DNA of 64,000 bases from Tetraselmis striata. Lineage: Eukaryota > Chlorophyta > Chlorodendrophyceae > Chlorodendrales > Chlorodendraceae. Position numbers and translations under genes: made by a program. The stretch is from assembly GCA_006384855.1 (NCBI GenBank), contig VCJN01002485.1, positions 186,001-250,000 on the forward strand, written 5' to 3'. Positions 21,273 through 32,110 of this stretch are shown piece by piece; the stretch's first letter is position 1, and each line of letters opens with the position of its first letter. The notes under the pieces are model-generated. The model saw only the letters and a list, made by a program, of their open reading frames with translations. It was not told the origin of the DNA and ran no database searches.

Positions 21273-22717
21273 AAAGATCAGCACTACAAGCCGCCTAAAA
21301 GCGGCCCGCATGCATCCCGCACGAGGCCGCGCCGGTCGGGCCGGTTGTCAAGTCTACGGGGCGGGCACGGCGCGAAACGCCGAACCCGCCGCGTGTACCG
21401 GAACCGGATGCCGGACGCCGTCGTTCGACCGTCGCCCGTCCGTCGACGGACGCCGGGTCCCGGGTCGGAGGACGCGGGGTTGTATATGTGAGTGACATGA
21501 GGCAGCTACACCATACCGGTACTAATCCTTCCACCATAATCAGCAGTAAAAACGCACTGCGGTAGCGCGTTATTTTGGCGTATCAGACGAATATCAAGCG
21601 TGCCTGGGCTAGAATACACGCGCGTCCATTCACAAACAAGCCGTGCTCGTACCTTAACCGTGAAATCAAACGACCGAATACCGAATGTATAACGGTTCAT
21701 TAACGAAAACGCACCACGCAAGGACGAAGGAGGAGGACATTCGTGATTTTTGCAATATGTTTCCGGTATAATTTAACATAAATTCGTCTTCGTTGCATGA
21801 TCTTTACGGACTGTGGTACCAGCGCCTTGAAATCAAACGAGCATATATCGAACGTGTGACGGTTCATTCACGAAGACGCAACACACGCGGAGGAGGAGGA
21901 GGAGGAGGACGCCTCAGATTTCGTAATGAAAACGCGGTGCTATCTCGGTATTGCTTCGCTCACACTGCGGGCAATTTAGGACCACCTCCTCCGTTTTCTC
22001 CGCTCAACCCAAGAAATATGGGAATAGATTACAGAATTTGCGTCATAAATCGAGCGTCAAAGAGAATTTCCCGTGTTCCTGTGTGGCGCTTCCAAATTAA
22101 TTTCCTGGTTTAGTTGCCGATTTCCCGAAGAATCGGAGGGGGGGGGGAGGGGGGGCTTTTCGTCCAGGGAGCTTTTTTTGCGGGAACGAAACAGTACATA
22201 AAATGCGAGGTCACAACCTCAAGTCACTACGCCCGACCACGCACGCCCTTGCGCGCTGCCACGCACGCTATACTAAACGGTGCGGCCCGCATCTTATCCC
22301 CCGCCCAACAGCCATGGGCACCCTCCATGCCCCGCTATGGAGGACAACAGCGAGGACGCGAGGCGGCGCCATCTCGGCGGTCCCCGCTGCCACAATTCCG
22401 CATAATCAACGAGTTTGTCAAGTGGGACGACGGCCCCCTCGGCAAGGCTTCCGTGCTTGCCTTGACCCCCGATTGGCTCAGCTCCCACACCCCGCATTCC
22501 CACACCCCACACCCCACACCCCACCCCACATTCCCACACCCCACACTCCCACACCTCAGCATCCGCGTTCAATTTGCTCAAGCGTTGCGTGAAAGTGTTA
22601 AGCTTTACACAAAACAACTTGATGTTGATCATGGAGCTATCGTGTGTTGCAGACGTTGGACGAGGCCAGTGACTACGACCTCTGTATGTGCGGCATCCGG
22701 CCGACGAAAGCTAAAAA
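21273..22717. other. Non-coding region with short duplications and low-complexity DNA
   Basis: No convincing gene is present. About 21658-21745 and 21827-21910 are diverged copies of one ~85-bp sequence (shared GACGGTTCATT...CGAAGACGC-type core, GAAATCAAACGA), the second ending in a GGA triplet run. 22484-22553 is a CACACCC/CATTCCC low-complexity tract, and 22137-22157 is G-rich. Confidence 0.5.
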
Positions 22718-24115
22718 ATGGACATCGTCTACAAGCGAGGAGCTCATAATCACGCAGACGCCATGTCACGACGACCCGAGCTAACGGATGCGTTACAAGA
22801 GCTGCGATTGATCGAGGATTGGACCAACAACGAAGGCGATTGCGAGATGCAGCAGAATTTATTCGCCATGGAGTACCGACTACACAGCGACGCGGCATTG
22901 TATGAACAAATCAAATCTGCGTACGAGGAGGACGAGTATCTACTATCTCGGAAATCACTCCCAACTTGGCGCATTCTTCAACCAGTCGGTCTATTGTATG
23001 CGCACAGTACGCGGCTATACATCCCGAATGTCGCGGACATGCGTACACGAGTATTGTACGAGCTACATGACTCACCTACCGCGGGACACCATGGCATCAC
23101 GCGACTAATGGCGACGACTACCCGAATGTACTGGTGACCGGGACTAAAACGCTCCGTGTTAAATACTGCCGAAGATGCCCTACATGTCAACGTACAAAGG
23201 CGGGGAGATATAAGCAGCCCTACATGTTACTACAACCTCATGAAGTACCTACGCGACCCTTTGAGGTAATATCCTTGGACCTCATTACCGACCCTCCCGA
23301 GTGCCAAGGGTACGACTCGGTAGTCGTATTTGTATGTCTCCTATCTAAGTAATTGTGGAGCCTACTACGAAGATCGTTACTGCGGAACAATTGGCAACGA
23401 TTATGCATAATTCGGTTGGTCGAAATTTTGGGTTCCCGAAAAACCTCATTTCTGACCGAGACCGAGGTTCATGTGACTTTTGGCGGACTTTATTCCATAC
23501 TTTGGGTACCGAGCTGAATATCCCTACCATCTATCATCCCGAGACTGATGGACAGACGGCGCGGTCAAACCAATCGTCGGAGGCCGTACTTCGCTGCTAC
23601 GTGCGCCCTCTACATGACGACAAGGTCAACCACCTGACCAACGTGGAGTTTGCGTTGAACGCGCCAACCTCATCTGCTACCACAATGTCACCTTTTAAGA
23701 CCACCGTGGGCTATGAGCCGACTACTCCTTTGGCGGCGCAGCTCGATGACGCGGAGCCTACCCGTATACTGCCGGGACAAGTCCGCTATGTACAGAAGCT
23801 TCACATATTGCGTCGCGCACGATTGCGTACGAGAGGCACATGCTCGTATGACATATACGGCTACTCGGAAACGATTGCTAGGACCCTTTGAACTTGGCGA
23901 CAAGGTCAAGCTTAAAGCTTCTCATTTGAAGTTCCTACAACAACCATGCGCTAAGTTACGCGATCGCTAAATTGGACCCTTTGACATCACCGAAGTTATA
24001 TCCCATGGGTTTTCCGTATAAGGCTACCTGCTGGCATACGTATCCACGATGTCGTACACGCGAGTATGTTGGAGAAGTGGTATGAAGACTCGGACCGACC
24101 AAGCGGCAATTAACG
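22718..24115 (+). pseudogene. Ty3/gypsy pol fragment: RNase H end, integrase zinc domain and core
   Basis: The fragment opens with the C-terminal RNase H signature DIVYKRGAHNHADAMSRRPE, then the integrase HHCC domain: LHDSPTAGHHGITRLM in the first frame and CRRCPTCQRTKAGRYKQPYM after a frame change near 23137. The core domain continues with FEVISLDLITDPPECQGYDS, a stop at 23350, and then ISDRDRGSCDFWRTLF and IPTIYHPETDGQTARSNQ. In the D-D-35-E triad both Asp are present, but the expected Glu (usually DGQTERVNQ) is Ala. Remains of the linker to a chromodomain follow (LGPFELGDKVKLKASHLK, IGPFDITEVISHGFSV) in changing frames. The upstream RT is absent. At least three frame breaks and the lost catalytic Glu make this a dead remnant. 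Confidence 0.85.
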
Positions 24116-24720
24116 ACTACCTATCGTACATGACGCTAACACGTTTCATATCGAGGACGTCTTAGATGCCGCGTACAATAGTATCGGCACTGGCTACTTT
24201 TTTTTCGCCCCGGGACAGGACTGGCACCAGTGAAACCCTTGCAGCGTATCTACGACGGCCGTTCAGGCAGCAATCCGCCGGTTACGGAAAGCCCTAGGTA
24301 GGCGACGCTCCGTTATAGTCGTCAAGCAAATTGCCGAAGCATTCTGCAAGACTAATTGGAGGCCAGTGACGGAATTTCCAACACGGTTGGATCATCGTCT
24401 AAAACACTGCCATCAAAATACCCGGCACTGACCACGAAAGGTCCGCCCTACCCGTTTGGGCGTCGGCCCATTCGAGTAATGCGAGTTGGGGCAAGCCCCA
24501 ACCCGCGGAGCAAAGCATTTTGGGAGTGCGATACATGTGCAGCAAAAAAAGGCAATGTGAGGGAGGGTCCGACGCCATAGCTGGAAAAGTTTCCCATTCC
24601 CCGTAAAATCCAAGGCGACGTGAAGGGAGGGGGGGACCCGGCCCGCCAAAAATAAAGGCAGTTAAGTCCTCAGGTAGTTGATAACAACTTGACTTCTAAT
24701 AAAATCTCTGAACTCCGGAA
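24116..24720. other. No gene seen; short hairpin
   Basis: No coding frame stands out. The stretch contains a perfect short stem-loop GTTGGGGCAAGCCCCAAC near 24485 and mixed-composition DNA that may be further transposon debris. Confidence 0.35.
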
Positions 24721-24954
24721 CTAACAATTCAAAGTATGACGGTGATACCTCCACCGCGGGCACTCCACCAATATATGTTCGATAGTCTCAGATTCACCTC
24801 CGCCACATGTAGGGCAGTGTTCAAGGAACCGCTCAGGCATGGCATGAATCCGAGCCACTCGGCGAGCAGTGGGAAATACTCGGGTGCGTAATTGTATCAT
24901 AATGTGCAACCCGGCTACAACCCCCGCGGGGACACCCACACCGTACTGTGGCAA
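24721..24954 (-). pseudogene. 3' end of a non-LTR retrotransposon (zinc-knuckle tail)
   Basis: A 78-residue frame without an ATG ends in CPTCGGGESETIEHILVECP followed by RW. This is the C-x2-C...H-x4-C motif (HILVECPRW) found at the C-terminus of LINE-type reverse transcriptase proteins. Nothing upstream on the minus strand (24955-26000) looks like the reverse transcriptase, so only the 3' end is present. Such 5' truncation is the normal outcome of target-primed reverse transcription. Confidence 0.65.
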
Positions 24955-25969
24955 CGGGTTTGACGCATAAGACGCATGGACATATATACCCCAGGTTTAA
25001 TTATGTGCTAACGATGCCGACGATTCGTAACGCGTCCACACCGATGCCTTTACTAGTTTAGCGGCATCGCGCGCGGCTAGTGACCTCCACTCAAGTGGAA
25101 AGTGCGCCCCCTCAGCTAGCCCTACGGCACTGGGTTACTGTTTCGCGTACGTTGGGCCTATCCATACAACGTACCGAGCGAGGACACATGAGAGCCGACT
25201 CGCGGCGTCAAACATCCGGAGAGTCTCGACCGATTCTTGCAGTCCACCTCCTATCGGGAATTTACTGCAACTACGGATTTCACCAGCAGATTCCGAAATC
25301 GCTTGCATGGCCGAGTACCGGTACCCAAGACATGATGACAACCAAGACTCAAGAGTGACCTAGCCTTGCCCGTCAGGACCACTGCACGATAGCGAGGACG
25401 CTAGTGCTTGACGGGGGCAGAGTTTAGTATTATATACTGCAGCCATTCATAGTACCGCTAGACCTAGTAGACTGGCTATTAGCGACTAGGAGTACCCACG
25501 GTGCCGTGTCTTGTCTGATGATGCTAGTCTATACCGAGTTCCCTATACATTGGGAATCCGGTAGTAAGTGCTACGGCATAGATAGGCCATATATATATAT
25601 CCGAGCTAAGTTCATAGAATTTTCCTTAATTTTCCGGTTGCTTCTAGACAGCACACCCGTGGCTAAATAACAACACAGTACGAATGTACTAGTCAGCAAT
25701 TCCCCGCGGGTACAAATACCGCTTCAGAATAAAGCCGACGACGAGACTGAGGGAACGCTAGAACCCATCTGTAATTGATCCCAGAACTGACCGGCAATTT
25801 TCTACTATTCCTTCCGCTGAGAACAGGTGTTAGGGTTACGCGTAGCGACTACCCTAGTACCACCACAGAATCTGCGACGCTTATGTTATGGCCAAGTAAT
25901 TGTACATGTACTGCTGTACCGATATTTCACGCGTATTACTACTGGTACGGCCACAACCAAACGCCGGTT
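24955..25969. other. Intergenic, no feature recognised
   Basis: Neither strand shows a coding frame with sustained composition. There is a short AT microsatellite near 25590 and AT-richer DNA at 25600-25700. No further LINE sequence can be followed. Confidence 0.35.
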
Positions 25970-26041
25970 GTAAGGATACTGCGCAAAAACGCACCAGGCA
26001 CTGGGTACCCACATGAGGATTTGTGTGGTACATATCCTTAA
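25970..26041. repeat. 72-bp inverted-ended mini-element, copy 1
   Basis: It begins GTAAGGATAC and ends GTACATATCCTTA, so its ends are inverted repeats of GTAAGGATA. A second copy is at 26221-26294. An ~20-base C run follows directly at 26043. Confidence 0.65.
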
Positions 26042-26220
26042 CAACCCCCCCCCCCCCCCCCCCCACATAGGATGGAGGACCTCCTCCAGCAACGTTTCAG
26101 CTTGGATTCGGTGGCGATCCGCATTGGCCGGGTCGTCCAACAATGCGGGATATCATATCATATTATATGTTTCTCCGCGGGATTGAACCCGGATCCAATG
26201 CGTGCGTAGAAGCACCATCT

Positions 26221-26294
26221 GTAAGGATACCGCGCAAAACGCACCAGGCACTGGCGGGTACCCACATGGGGATTTGTGTGGTACATATCCTTAC
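26221..26294. repeat. 74-bp inverted-ended mini-element, copy 2
   Basis: This matches copy 1 at about 90% with intact ends GTAAGGATA...TATCCTTAC. It is too small to encode anything and looks like a miniature inverted-repeat element or a mobile hairpin. Confidence 0.65.
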
Positions 26295-26599
26295 ACCAGT
26301 AATATTTTTTGTAACATACAGTACGCGCCATAACTCCTTAATTATCAGGATACTAGCTGCCTATCCGCGGTGCCGAGTCGGACCGCTACGGGATAAATAT
26401 CCAATGACACTGGCATATTGTAAGAGATTGCATTCTGCAACCAACTCAATTCGCCAAATGCTACGAGTAGAGCAATGTTTCACCAAGTACCACCACGAAT
26501 ACGTACACCGGTTTCGGCTTCGTGTTACGATCCATCCCCACCTGCTGACCCACAGCGACCTGCTCTCGCACGCACGACGATACATTCGCGGTTTCGATG

Positions 26600-28212
26600 G
26601 TCATGGCGACTTCTGGTAGCGATTCTGAACCCTTTGACCTTTATCCGAGTCGCGTGTCGCCATGGATTCGCACTGGAGCGCCCGTCAAGCCGGATAGCCT
26701 TCTGGTGGTCCACCCGCCGAGCGGTCTATGCGTCAAATTGTCGAAAACAAGATGTTGGAAGCCCGCGTTGTGGCGCCAACCCAGAACATCTCTCATAAGC
26801 TCGCCGACGTTCACAACTGCCCGGCAGTCAAGGCCTTTCTAGAGAACTACGCGCGACACGGCAAGACCCCGTCGGAGACTACACGCGTGACATCTGCGCC
26901 AAGCCAAGCGCCCCCAAGATAGCTACATGTTGTGTCGATTTGCAGTGCAAGCTACAAGCCGCATTTGCCTTGTTGCGTAATGGACCTCTCGCTGTGCATG
27001 AGTGCTTGCAAGTGCAACGTATTTTGCAGGCGATTCCCAAGCGCGAGAGAGCCGAGGTATAGAAGAAGGCAAACCACGCCAAAGAGACTGTCTCGACTCT
27101 GATGAAGTCCATGCAAAAATGCATGCAGAGGCAGCTAACAAGCTAGCCAAGCAAGTCGGAAAAATCGACTCATATGAAGTCCATGGAAAAAAATGCATTC
27201 GAGTCCATGCGAAAATGCATGCACCGCCAAACTGCATGATCAGCCCCTGCATGAGATCGAGGATACATATGTCGATCTGGTTGAGCGTTACGCTCCCGCG
27301 GCAGTGAACCCCTCCGACCCGCAACCTGAGCATGAAGCTCAAGGGTGCTCCTGTGCTCATTCACACCTCGTTGCCGACATCGAGGACGAGACAGGGTGCA
27401 GAGAAAATGTTGACAAAAATGTCAAAGACAAGAAGAAGCATAGACTGCATGCCAAACTGACTATCATGCAAAAGAGATCTCGAGTGCGCAGAATGCGTAC
27501 CAAAGACTATAGTCGAAAGAATGACACTGAAACTAACAACTATGCAAAACCAAATGCATGTCCAACTAACTCCGTTGTGTTTGACCAAGCAGAATTCAAG
27601 AGACTGAATTATGCCTATGGTTCAGTCACTTTTGATGCATGTGCCTCAGCATATGATGCTGTCTGTTCAGATTATTGCAGTGCTGAAAAACCATTTCTGC
27701 AACAGGATATCAAAGGTAAAACTGTGTTCATCAATCCAGTGCATGATGACACAGCCCTGCCCAGCTTGCAAGATTTTGAGATGCAAAGACAAGGGTCACC
27801 CTTTGACACAAGAGGTATTATTGTTATCCCCAGATGGTCCTCACAATTAGGACAATCCTGGAAACCGCTGCTTTCAAAATATAAGAAAGTTCACAGCTAC
27901 CCGCCTGGAACATATTTGTTTCACACACCCAGTTCAGCAACTGATACTGAACCTATGGGACCCACTGAGTGGTATGTTGATATCTATCGCTTACTGTACT
28001 GTTGAAGGAACGTTCAGCCCACGCGATTAATGATGTCATAACCACTGAAGAACTCAAATCATGCTAGGTGAGCAGCAAGGTAAGGAGTATAAACCAAAAG
28101 CCAAGAAGTCCCATCAGTCACGTATGATGACAGAAAAATGTTTTGTTACCAGCAAGTCTTATCATGATTTATTATTGTTGTTACACCCCACCTGTGCTGA
28201 AGTCAATATAAC
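26600..28212 (+). mobile_element. Ty3/gypsy-like element, 5' part (gag to pre-protease), split from 34236-35935
   Basis: This AT-richer stretch carries helical gag-like fragments at about 26700-27200 in several frames (ENKMLEARVVAPTQNISHKL, then Met/Lys/Gln-rich sequence with repeated GTCCATGC motifs). The methyltransferase-like ORF follows at 27193-28005, then a frame at 28061-28212 ending SKSYHDLLLLLHPTCAEVNI. The last piece joins in frame, across the 6-kb insertion, to the protease at 34236 onward (CAEFNITPSVLVDSGATLNF). The two flanks are therefore one interrupted element. Confidence 0.6.
27193..28005 (+). CDS. Retroelement polyprotein segment with Dam-like adenine methyltransferase fold, degenerate motif IV
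   Basis: A 270-codon frame from ATG 27193. Residues ~1-60 are acidic and Cys/His-containing (EAQGCSCAHSH), and ~75-120 are Lys/Arg-rich. From ~residue 125 comes a domain that follows the phage-type DNA N6-adenine methyltransferase pattern: VTFDACASAYDAVC, SDYCSAEKPFLQQD, GKTVFINPVHD, GIIVIPRWSSQLGQSWKPLL, YPPGTYLFHTP. Similar domains sit in gypsy polyproteins of volvocine algae (my recollection of the family, not searched). The catalytic NPP[F/Y/W] motif reads NPVH, so methyl transfer is doubtful, and the domain may act only as a DNA or nucleotide binder. The frame ends at TGA 28005, then resumes in another frame before the protease. It may be a genuine ORF boundary or a break. Confidence 0.6.
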   Translation: MHSSPCENACTAKLHDQPLHEIEDTYVDLVERYAPAAVNPSDPQPEHEAQGCSCAHSHLVADIEDETGCRENVDKNVKDKKKHRLHAKLTIMQKRSRVRRMRTKDYSRKNDTETNNYAKPNACPTNSVVFDQAEFKRLNYAYGSVTFDACASAYDAVCSDYCSAEKPFLQQDIKGKTVFINPVHDDTALPSLQDFEMQRQGSPFDTRGIIVIPRWSSQLGQSWKPLLSKYKKVHSYPPGTYLFHTPSSATDTEPMGPTEWYVDIYRLLYC

Positions 28213-28229
28213 GGGAATGGGACAAGATA

Positions 28230-28297
28230 CTAGCGTAAACGGTAGAGGCCACTATACTTCACTTATGACTCACTGAAAATGGGACAATTTACTAGCT
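28230..28297 (+). repeat. Left terminal inverted repeat of the 6-kb insertion
   Basis: A 68-bp arm, reverse complement of 34141-34208 with a single mismatch. Its inner end repeats its outer end (AATGGGACAA..TACTAGC at 28216 and 28278), so the terminus itself is built of a direct repeat. Confidence 0.85.
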
Positions 28298-28513
28298 TTA
28301 AACCCTGTGCAGGTTTTTAGGGTTCGCGTGTACTGGCACAAAGTACATGATCACTTGGTGGCGGCGGAACGAGGCAGAGGCGGCGGGTCGAGGCAGGTTC
28401 TCCGAAGGTAGGTAGGTAGGTAGGTTGCCGCGAAGTCGGGGCAGTTCTCCGTTTCCCACACCTGCCTAACAGTTCTCGCTGAAACAAGTAGGAAGTAGGG
28501 CTGCGGGGTCAGT

Positions 28514-29005
28514 ATGGGTTCCCCCTTGCGGGCTATACACGAACTTCGCGCCGCACTCGGGGAGGTGCGGGAACTCATTCAAGATCATGAGGGAATGATG
28601 AGTAGGGAAGTTCTTCTCGAGATGGCAACAAGTTGTATCGGGTCTGCCGTTGGCCGGCCCGTCTCCTCGCGTGGGGCAGCCTTGCGTGATGTTGCGACCT
28701 TGGAAGAGTCGTTAAGGGGGGGTGCCCAGCGCCCCACTGCGTCTTTGGCCGAAGTAGTGGCGTCTAAAGAGGGTGCCGCAGGCAGCCCCGGCATGCAAGG
28801 CAGCGCTAGGCGTTCCGACACGGCAGTTGCAGGCGCCCCACGGCCCACCCCGGCTGAGGATGAGGTACAACCACACCATATCGGTAGTCACTGGCTTCCT
28901 GCCGAAGACGGCCACACTGAATATGCCGACTACAAAGCGGTCAAGTCGGTGATCTCAGGCCTCCCTACTAAATGGCGATTTTTGTATGCCTCGGCGGCTA
29001 CAAAG
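28514..29005 (+). CDS. Unknown protein, first exon, inside the 6-kb insertion
   Basis: It opens with ATG at 28514 and reads 164 codons to CAAAG followed by GTATGC, a plausible phase-0 donor exactly where the tandem array begins. Residues ~5-40 are an amphipathic helix or coiled coil (AIHELRAALGEVRELIQDHE), the middle is Ala/Gly/Pro-rich, and the end is charged and aromatic (YADYKAVKSVISGLPTKWRF). The frame runs on to 29176, but that part is array sequence. No family is recognised. As the only good plus-strand ORF near the left terminal repeat it is the best candidate for an element-encoded protein, with the array as its intron. That model is inference. Confidence 0.4.
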
Positions 29006-30827
29006 GTATGCTGCCCCTCGTCAAATAATTTCCGCGTGCAGGTAGCAGTCACCTGCGGTCGAACCAACGGATACATTGCAGCAAGGCCGCCCACCTTGCG
29101 ACTGGCGTCGCTTCTTTTGAGGCCGGTTGCGACTATGCGGCAGCAAGGCGAGGGGGTACGTCGCTCGTGCAGCTAGCAGTCGGGGGGATGTGGGTAGGTT
29201 GAACGCGCAATGGCGACATAAGTAGCAAGCCATAAAAATGCAAAGGTGGACAACAACATTATGTCGCAGCAAGGCCGACCACCTTGGCGACGTGTGTCGC
29301 TTCTTTTGAGGGCGGCTGCGACTCGTTGGCGGCGGGCGAGGAGATGCGTCTCTTGTGCCAGCTTTTGCACTCCGGGGCTGTGGGTCGAATGTGCGATGGC
29401 GACATTATAATTAGCAAGCCGAAAACTGAAACAGCCCAGCATAGCCTTACCTCGCAGAAAGGCCGCCCACCTTGGCGACTCGCGGCGCCTCTTGCAAGCC
29501 GGCTGCGACTCGTCGGTAGCAAGGCGAGGTGGTGCGTCGCTCGTGCCAGCTTTTGCACTCGGGGGCTGTCGGACGAACGCGCGATGGCGACATAATTAGC
29601 AAGTCGGAAACTAACTAAAACAACCTAGCATAGCCTTACAGCATCGCAGTAAGGTCACCCACCTTGGCGACTCCCGGCGCCTCTTGCGAGCCGGCTGCGA
29701 CTCGTCGGCAGCAAGGCGAGGGGGTGCGTCGCTCGGGGGCTGTGGGTCGAACGTGCGATGGTGACGTAAGTAGCAAGCCATAAAAATGCAAAGGTGGACA
29801 ACAACATTATGTCGCAGCAAGGCCGACCACCTTGGCGACGTGCGTCGCTTCTTTTGAGGGCGGCTGCGACTCGTTGGCGGGGGCGAGGAGATGCGTCGCT
29901 TGTGCAAGCTTTTGCACTCGGGGCTGTGGGTCGAATGTGCGATGGCGACATTATCATTACCAAGCCGAAAACTGAAACAGCCCAGCATAGCCTTACCTCG
30001 CAGAAAGGCCGCCCACCTTGGCGACTCGCGGCGCCTCTTGCAAGCCGGCTGCGACTCGTCGGTAGCAAGGCGAGGTGGTGCGTCGCTCGTGCCAGCACCA
30101 GCGACGAGCGACGCACTCGGGGGCTGTCGGACGAACGTGCGATGGCGACATAATTAGCAAGTCGGAAACTAACGAAACAACCTAGCATAGCCTTACAGCA
30201 TCGCAGTAAGGTCACCCACCTTGGCGACTCCCGGCGCCGGTGGCTGCGACTCGTCGGCAGCAAGGCGAGGGGGTGCGTCGCTCGGTGGCTGTGGGTGGAA
30301 CGTGCGATGGCGGCATAATAATTAGCAAGCCGGAAACTACATGAGCCCATAACCCATAGCCTTACGTCACAGCAAGGCCGTCCACCTTGGCGAATTGCGT
30401 CGCTTCATTTGAGGCCGGCTGCGACTCGTCGGCAGCAAGGCAAGGGGGTGCGTCGCTCGTGCCAGCTTTTGCAATTGGGGGCTGTTGGGTCGAACGTGCG
30501 ATGGCGACATAATTAGCAAGCCGAAAACAACTGAAGCCCAGGATAACCTTACATCGCAGCACGGCCGCCCACCTTGGCGACTGGCGTTGCTTCTATTAAG
30601 GCCGGCTGCAACTCGTCGGCAGCTGGGGCAGGGAGTGCGTTGCTCGTGCTAGTTTTTGGAGTCGGGGGCTGTCAGTCGAACGTGTAATGGCGACATAATT
30701 AGCAAGCCGTATAAAAATACAAAGGTGCACCACAACATTATATCGCAGCACGGCCAGCCTCCCCCCCCCCCCCCCCCCCCCCCCCTCTCCACCATGCCCT
30801 CCATCCCGCCTTTTCCGCATCTCTTAC

Positions 30828-31130
30828 AATGGGCATGGTGGTTGTCGCGCCTTTAGCCTCCGAGCCGCTGGCATCCGGCACGCCCTCACCACCGCCTAAT
30901 GCTAGCGCCAGTCCAGAGAGTGTGGCTGCCGACGCGCCGGCTCCCTGCCCGCCGCTCTCCCCCGCGTGGCTATCGCTAGGCGTAGGCAAGCCCTCGCCCG
31001 CATCGTCAGCGGCAGCTGCCAAACTCGGCGACATGTCTGCCGCGGGCGGGCCCTGCCCCTGACCCGCCACTGACTGCGTATCGGCCCAGCGAGGTCCAAT
31101 GGCCAGGGCCGCCACGCGACGAGAGCGTTT
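30828..31130 (-). CDS. Duplicated exon copy 1 (unknown Ala/Gly/Ser-rich protein)
   Basis: The minus-strand frame reads QSVAGQGQGPPAADMSPSL, then an acidic Gly/Ala-rich segment, and ends TTTMPI before GTAAGAG, a good donor. 33302-33640 carries a second copy with ~88% identity and the same GTAAGAG donor. A preserved frame and a preserved splice site in both copies argue that this is a real exon and not array noise. The C-tract at 30758-30785 lies 40 bp into the intron. Function unknown. Confidence 0.4.
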
Positions 31131-31587
31131 GGCATGCGGGTTAGGAGCAGCGCCGCGAGGGGGTTCGTCGCTCGGGCCAGCTTTTGCGCTTGGAGTCTGC
31201 GGGGGCCAACGTGCGATGGCGACTCAATTAGCATGCCGTAAAAGTAACAAGTGCGCAACGGCAACAAAGGTGCAGCGGGTCCAACCCACCTTGGCGACAT
31301 GAGGCGCCCCTGTCGAGGCCGGCTGCGACTCGGGAGCAGCGCTTCGAGGGGGTGCGTCGCTCGGGCAAGCCTCTGCGCTCGGGGTATGCGGGGCCAACGT
31401 GCGATTTCGACTCTATTAGCGAGCCGTAAAAGTAATAGGTGCGCAATGGCAACACGTGCAACGGGGCCAACCCACCTTGACGACTCGCGTCGCCCTTGTC
31501 GAGGCTGGCTGCGGCTCGGCAGCAGGCACGCGAGGGGGTGCGTCAACACGACTACCATACAACACGACTGCCACTCCGAGTACCAGG

Positions 31588-32110
31588 TCACCCAGGCGCG
31601 CATTGTCGCGTATACCAACAGCAGGCGAGGATTGCTGCCCCAACCTTGTCGCTTCTTGCAAGCCGTCCACAGAGTTTGGTGTCGACTGAAGTGCGTTTCT
31701 GCGGGCGACAACGTTTCCTGCGACTGCGACGAGTCCAGAAGGTGCCGGCAGTGCAGCCACCTTTATCTATGGCGGGCACTTTTGCATACATCACCAGGGT
31801 CTCAGGCTCCGCTGCGCCCGGCACCACTTCAGCGGTGCCCACCCCATAGTAGAGCTGGCGATCCTGCGCTCCGCCCTCTTCCTCACGTCCTGGGGAACGA
31901 TGGACCAGGACCGCGGCGGCTTGACTGCAGCGGATGGGACGGACTTGTGCGGTGCTCCGGGGGAGGTGGGTGAAGAGGAAGTGACGGGAGTGGCAATAAT
32001 CGGCGGCGGGATCGCTCCTCACGGCCGCGCTTGGAGCCAGCACCACCCTGCCCGCGTTTGCCCTTGCATTTTCCCCCTTTTTGCTTCTCCCGGCCTGCAC
32101 AGGCGTCACC
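31588..32110 (-). CDS. Possible internal exon(s) of the insertion's minus-strand gene
   Basis: Unique sequence between array segments. The minus strand has an open frame whose central part (REEEGGAQDRQLYYGVGTAE, ETLVMYAKVPAIDKGG) reads like protein and is followed by a basic cluster (TRRSRRKRCRPQKR). Plus-strand frames over the same span are Cys/Arg/Pro-rich and less convincing. It would fall between the two exon copies of the same strand. The borders are not fixed and the family is unknown. Confidence 0.3.

Noticed and set aside
22114..22749. Plus-strand ORF of 211 codons
   Set aside because: It runs through G-rich and CACACCC low-complexity DNA into the out-of-frame start of the gypsy fragment. 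No protein-like segment.
28310..28330. Telomere-like TTTTTAGGG
   Set aside because: It occurs once only. A telomere or interstitial telomeric block would show tandem TTTTAGGG.
29173..30350. Several minus-strand ORFs with repeated LARATHPLALLPTSRSR-like strings
   Set aside because: They are translations of the 185-bp tandem unit in one frame. Copies differ by indels and no splice or start context is conserved.
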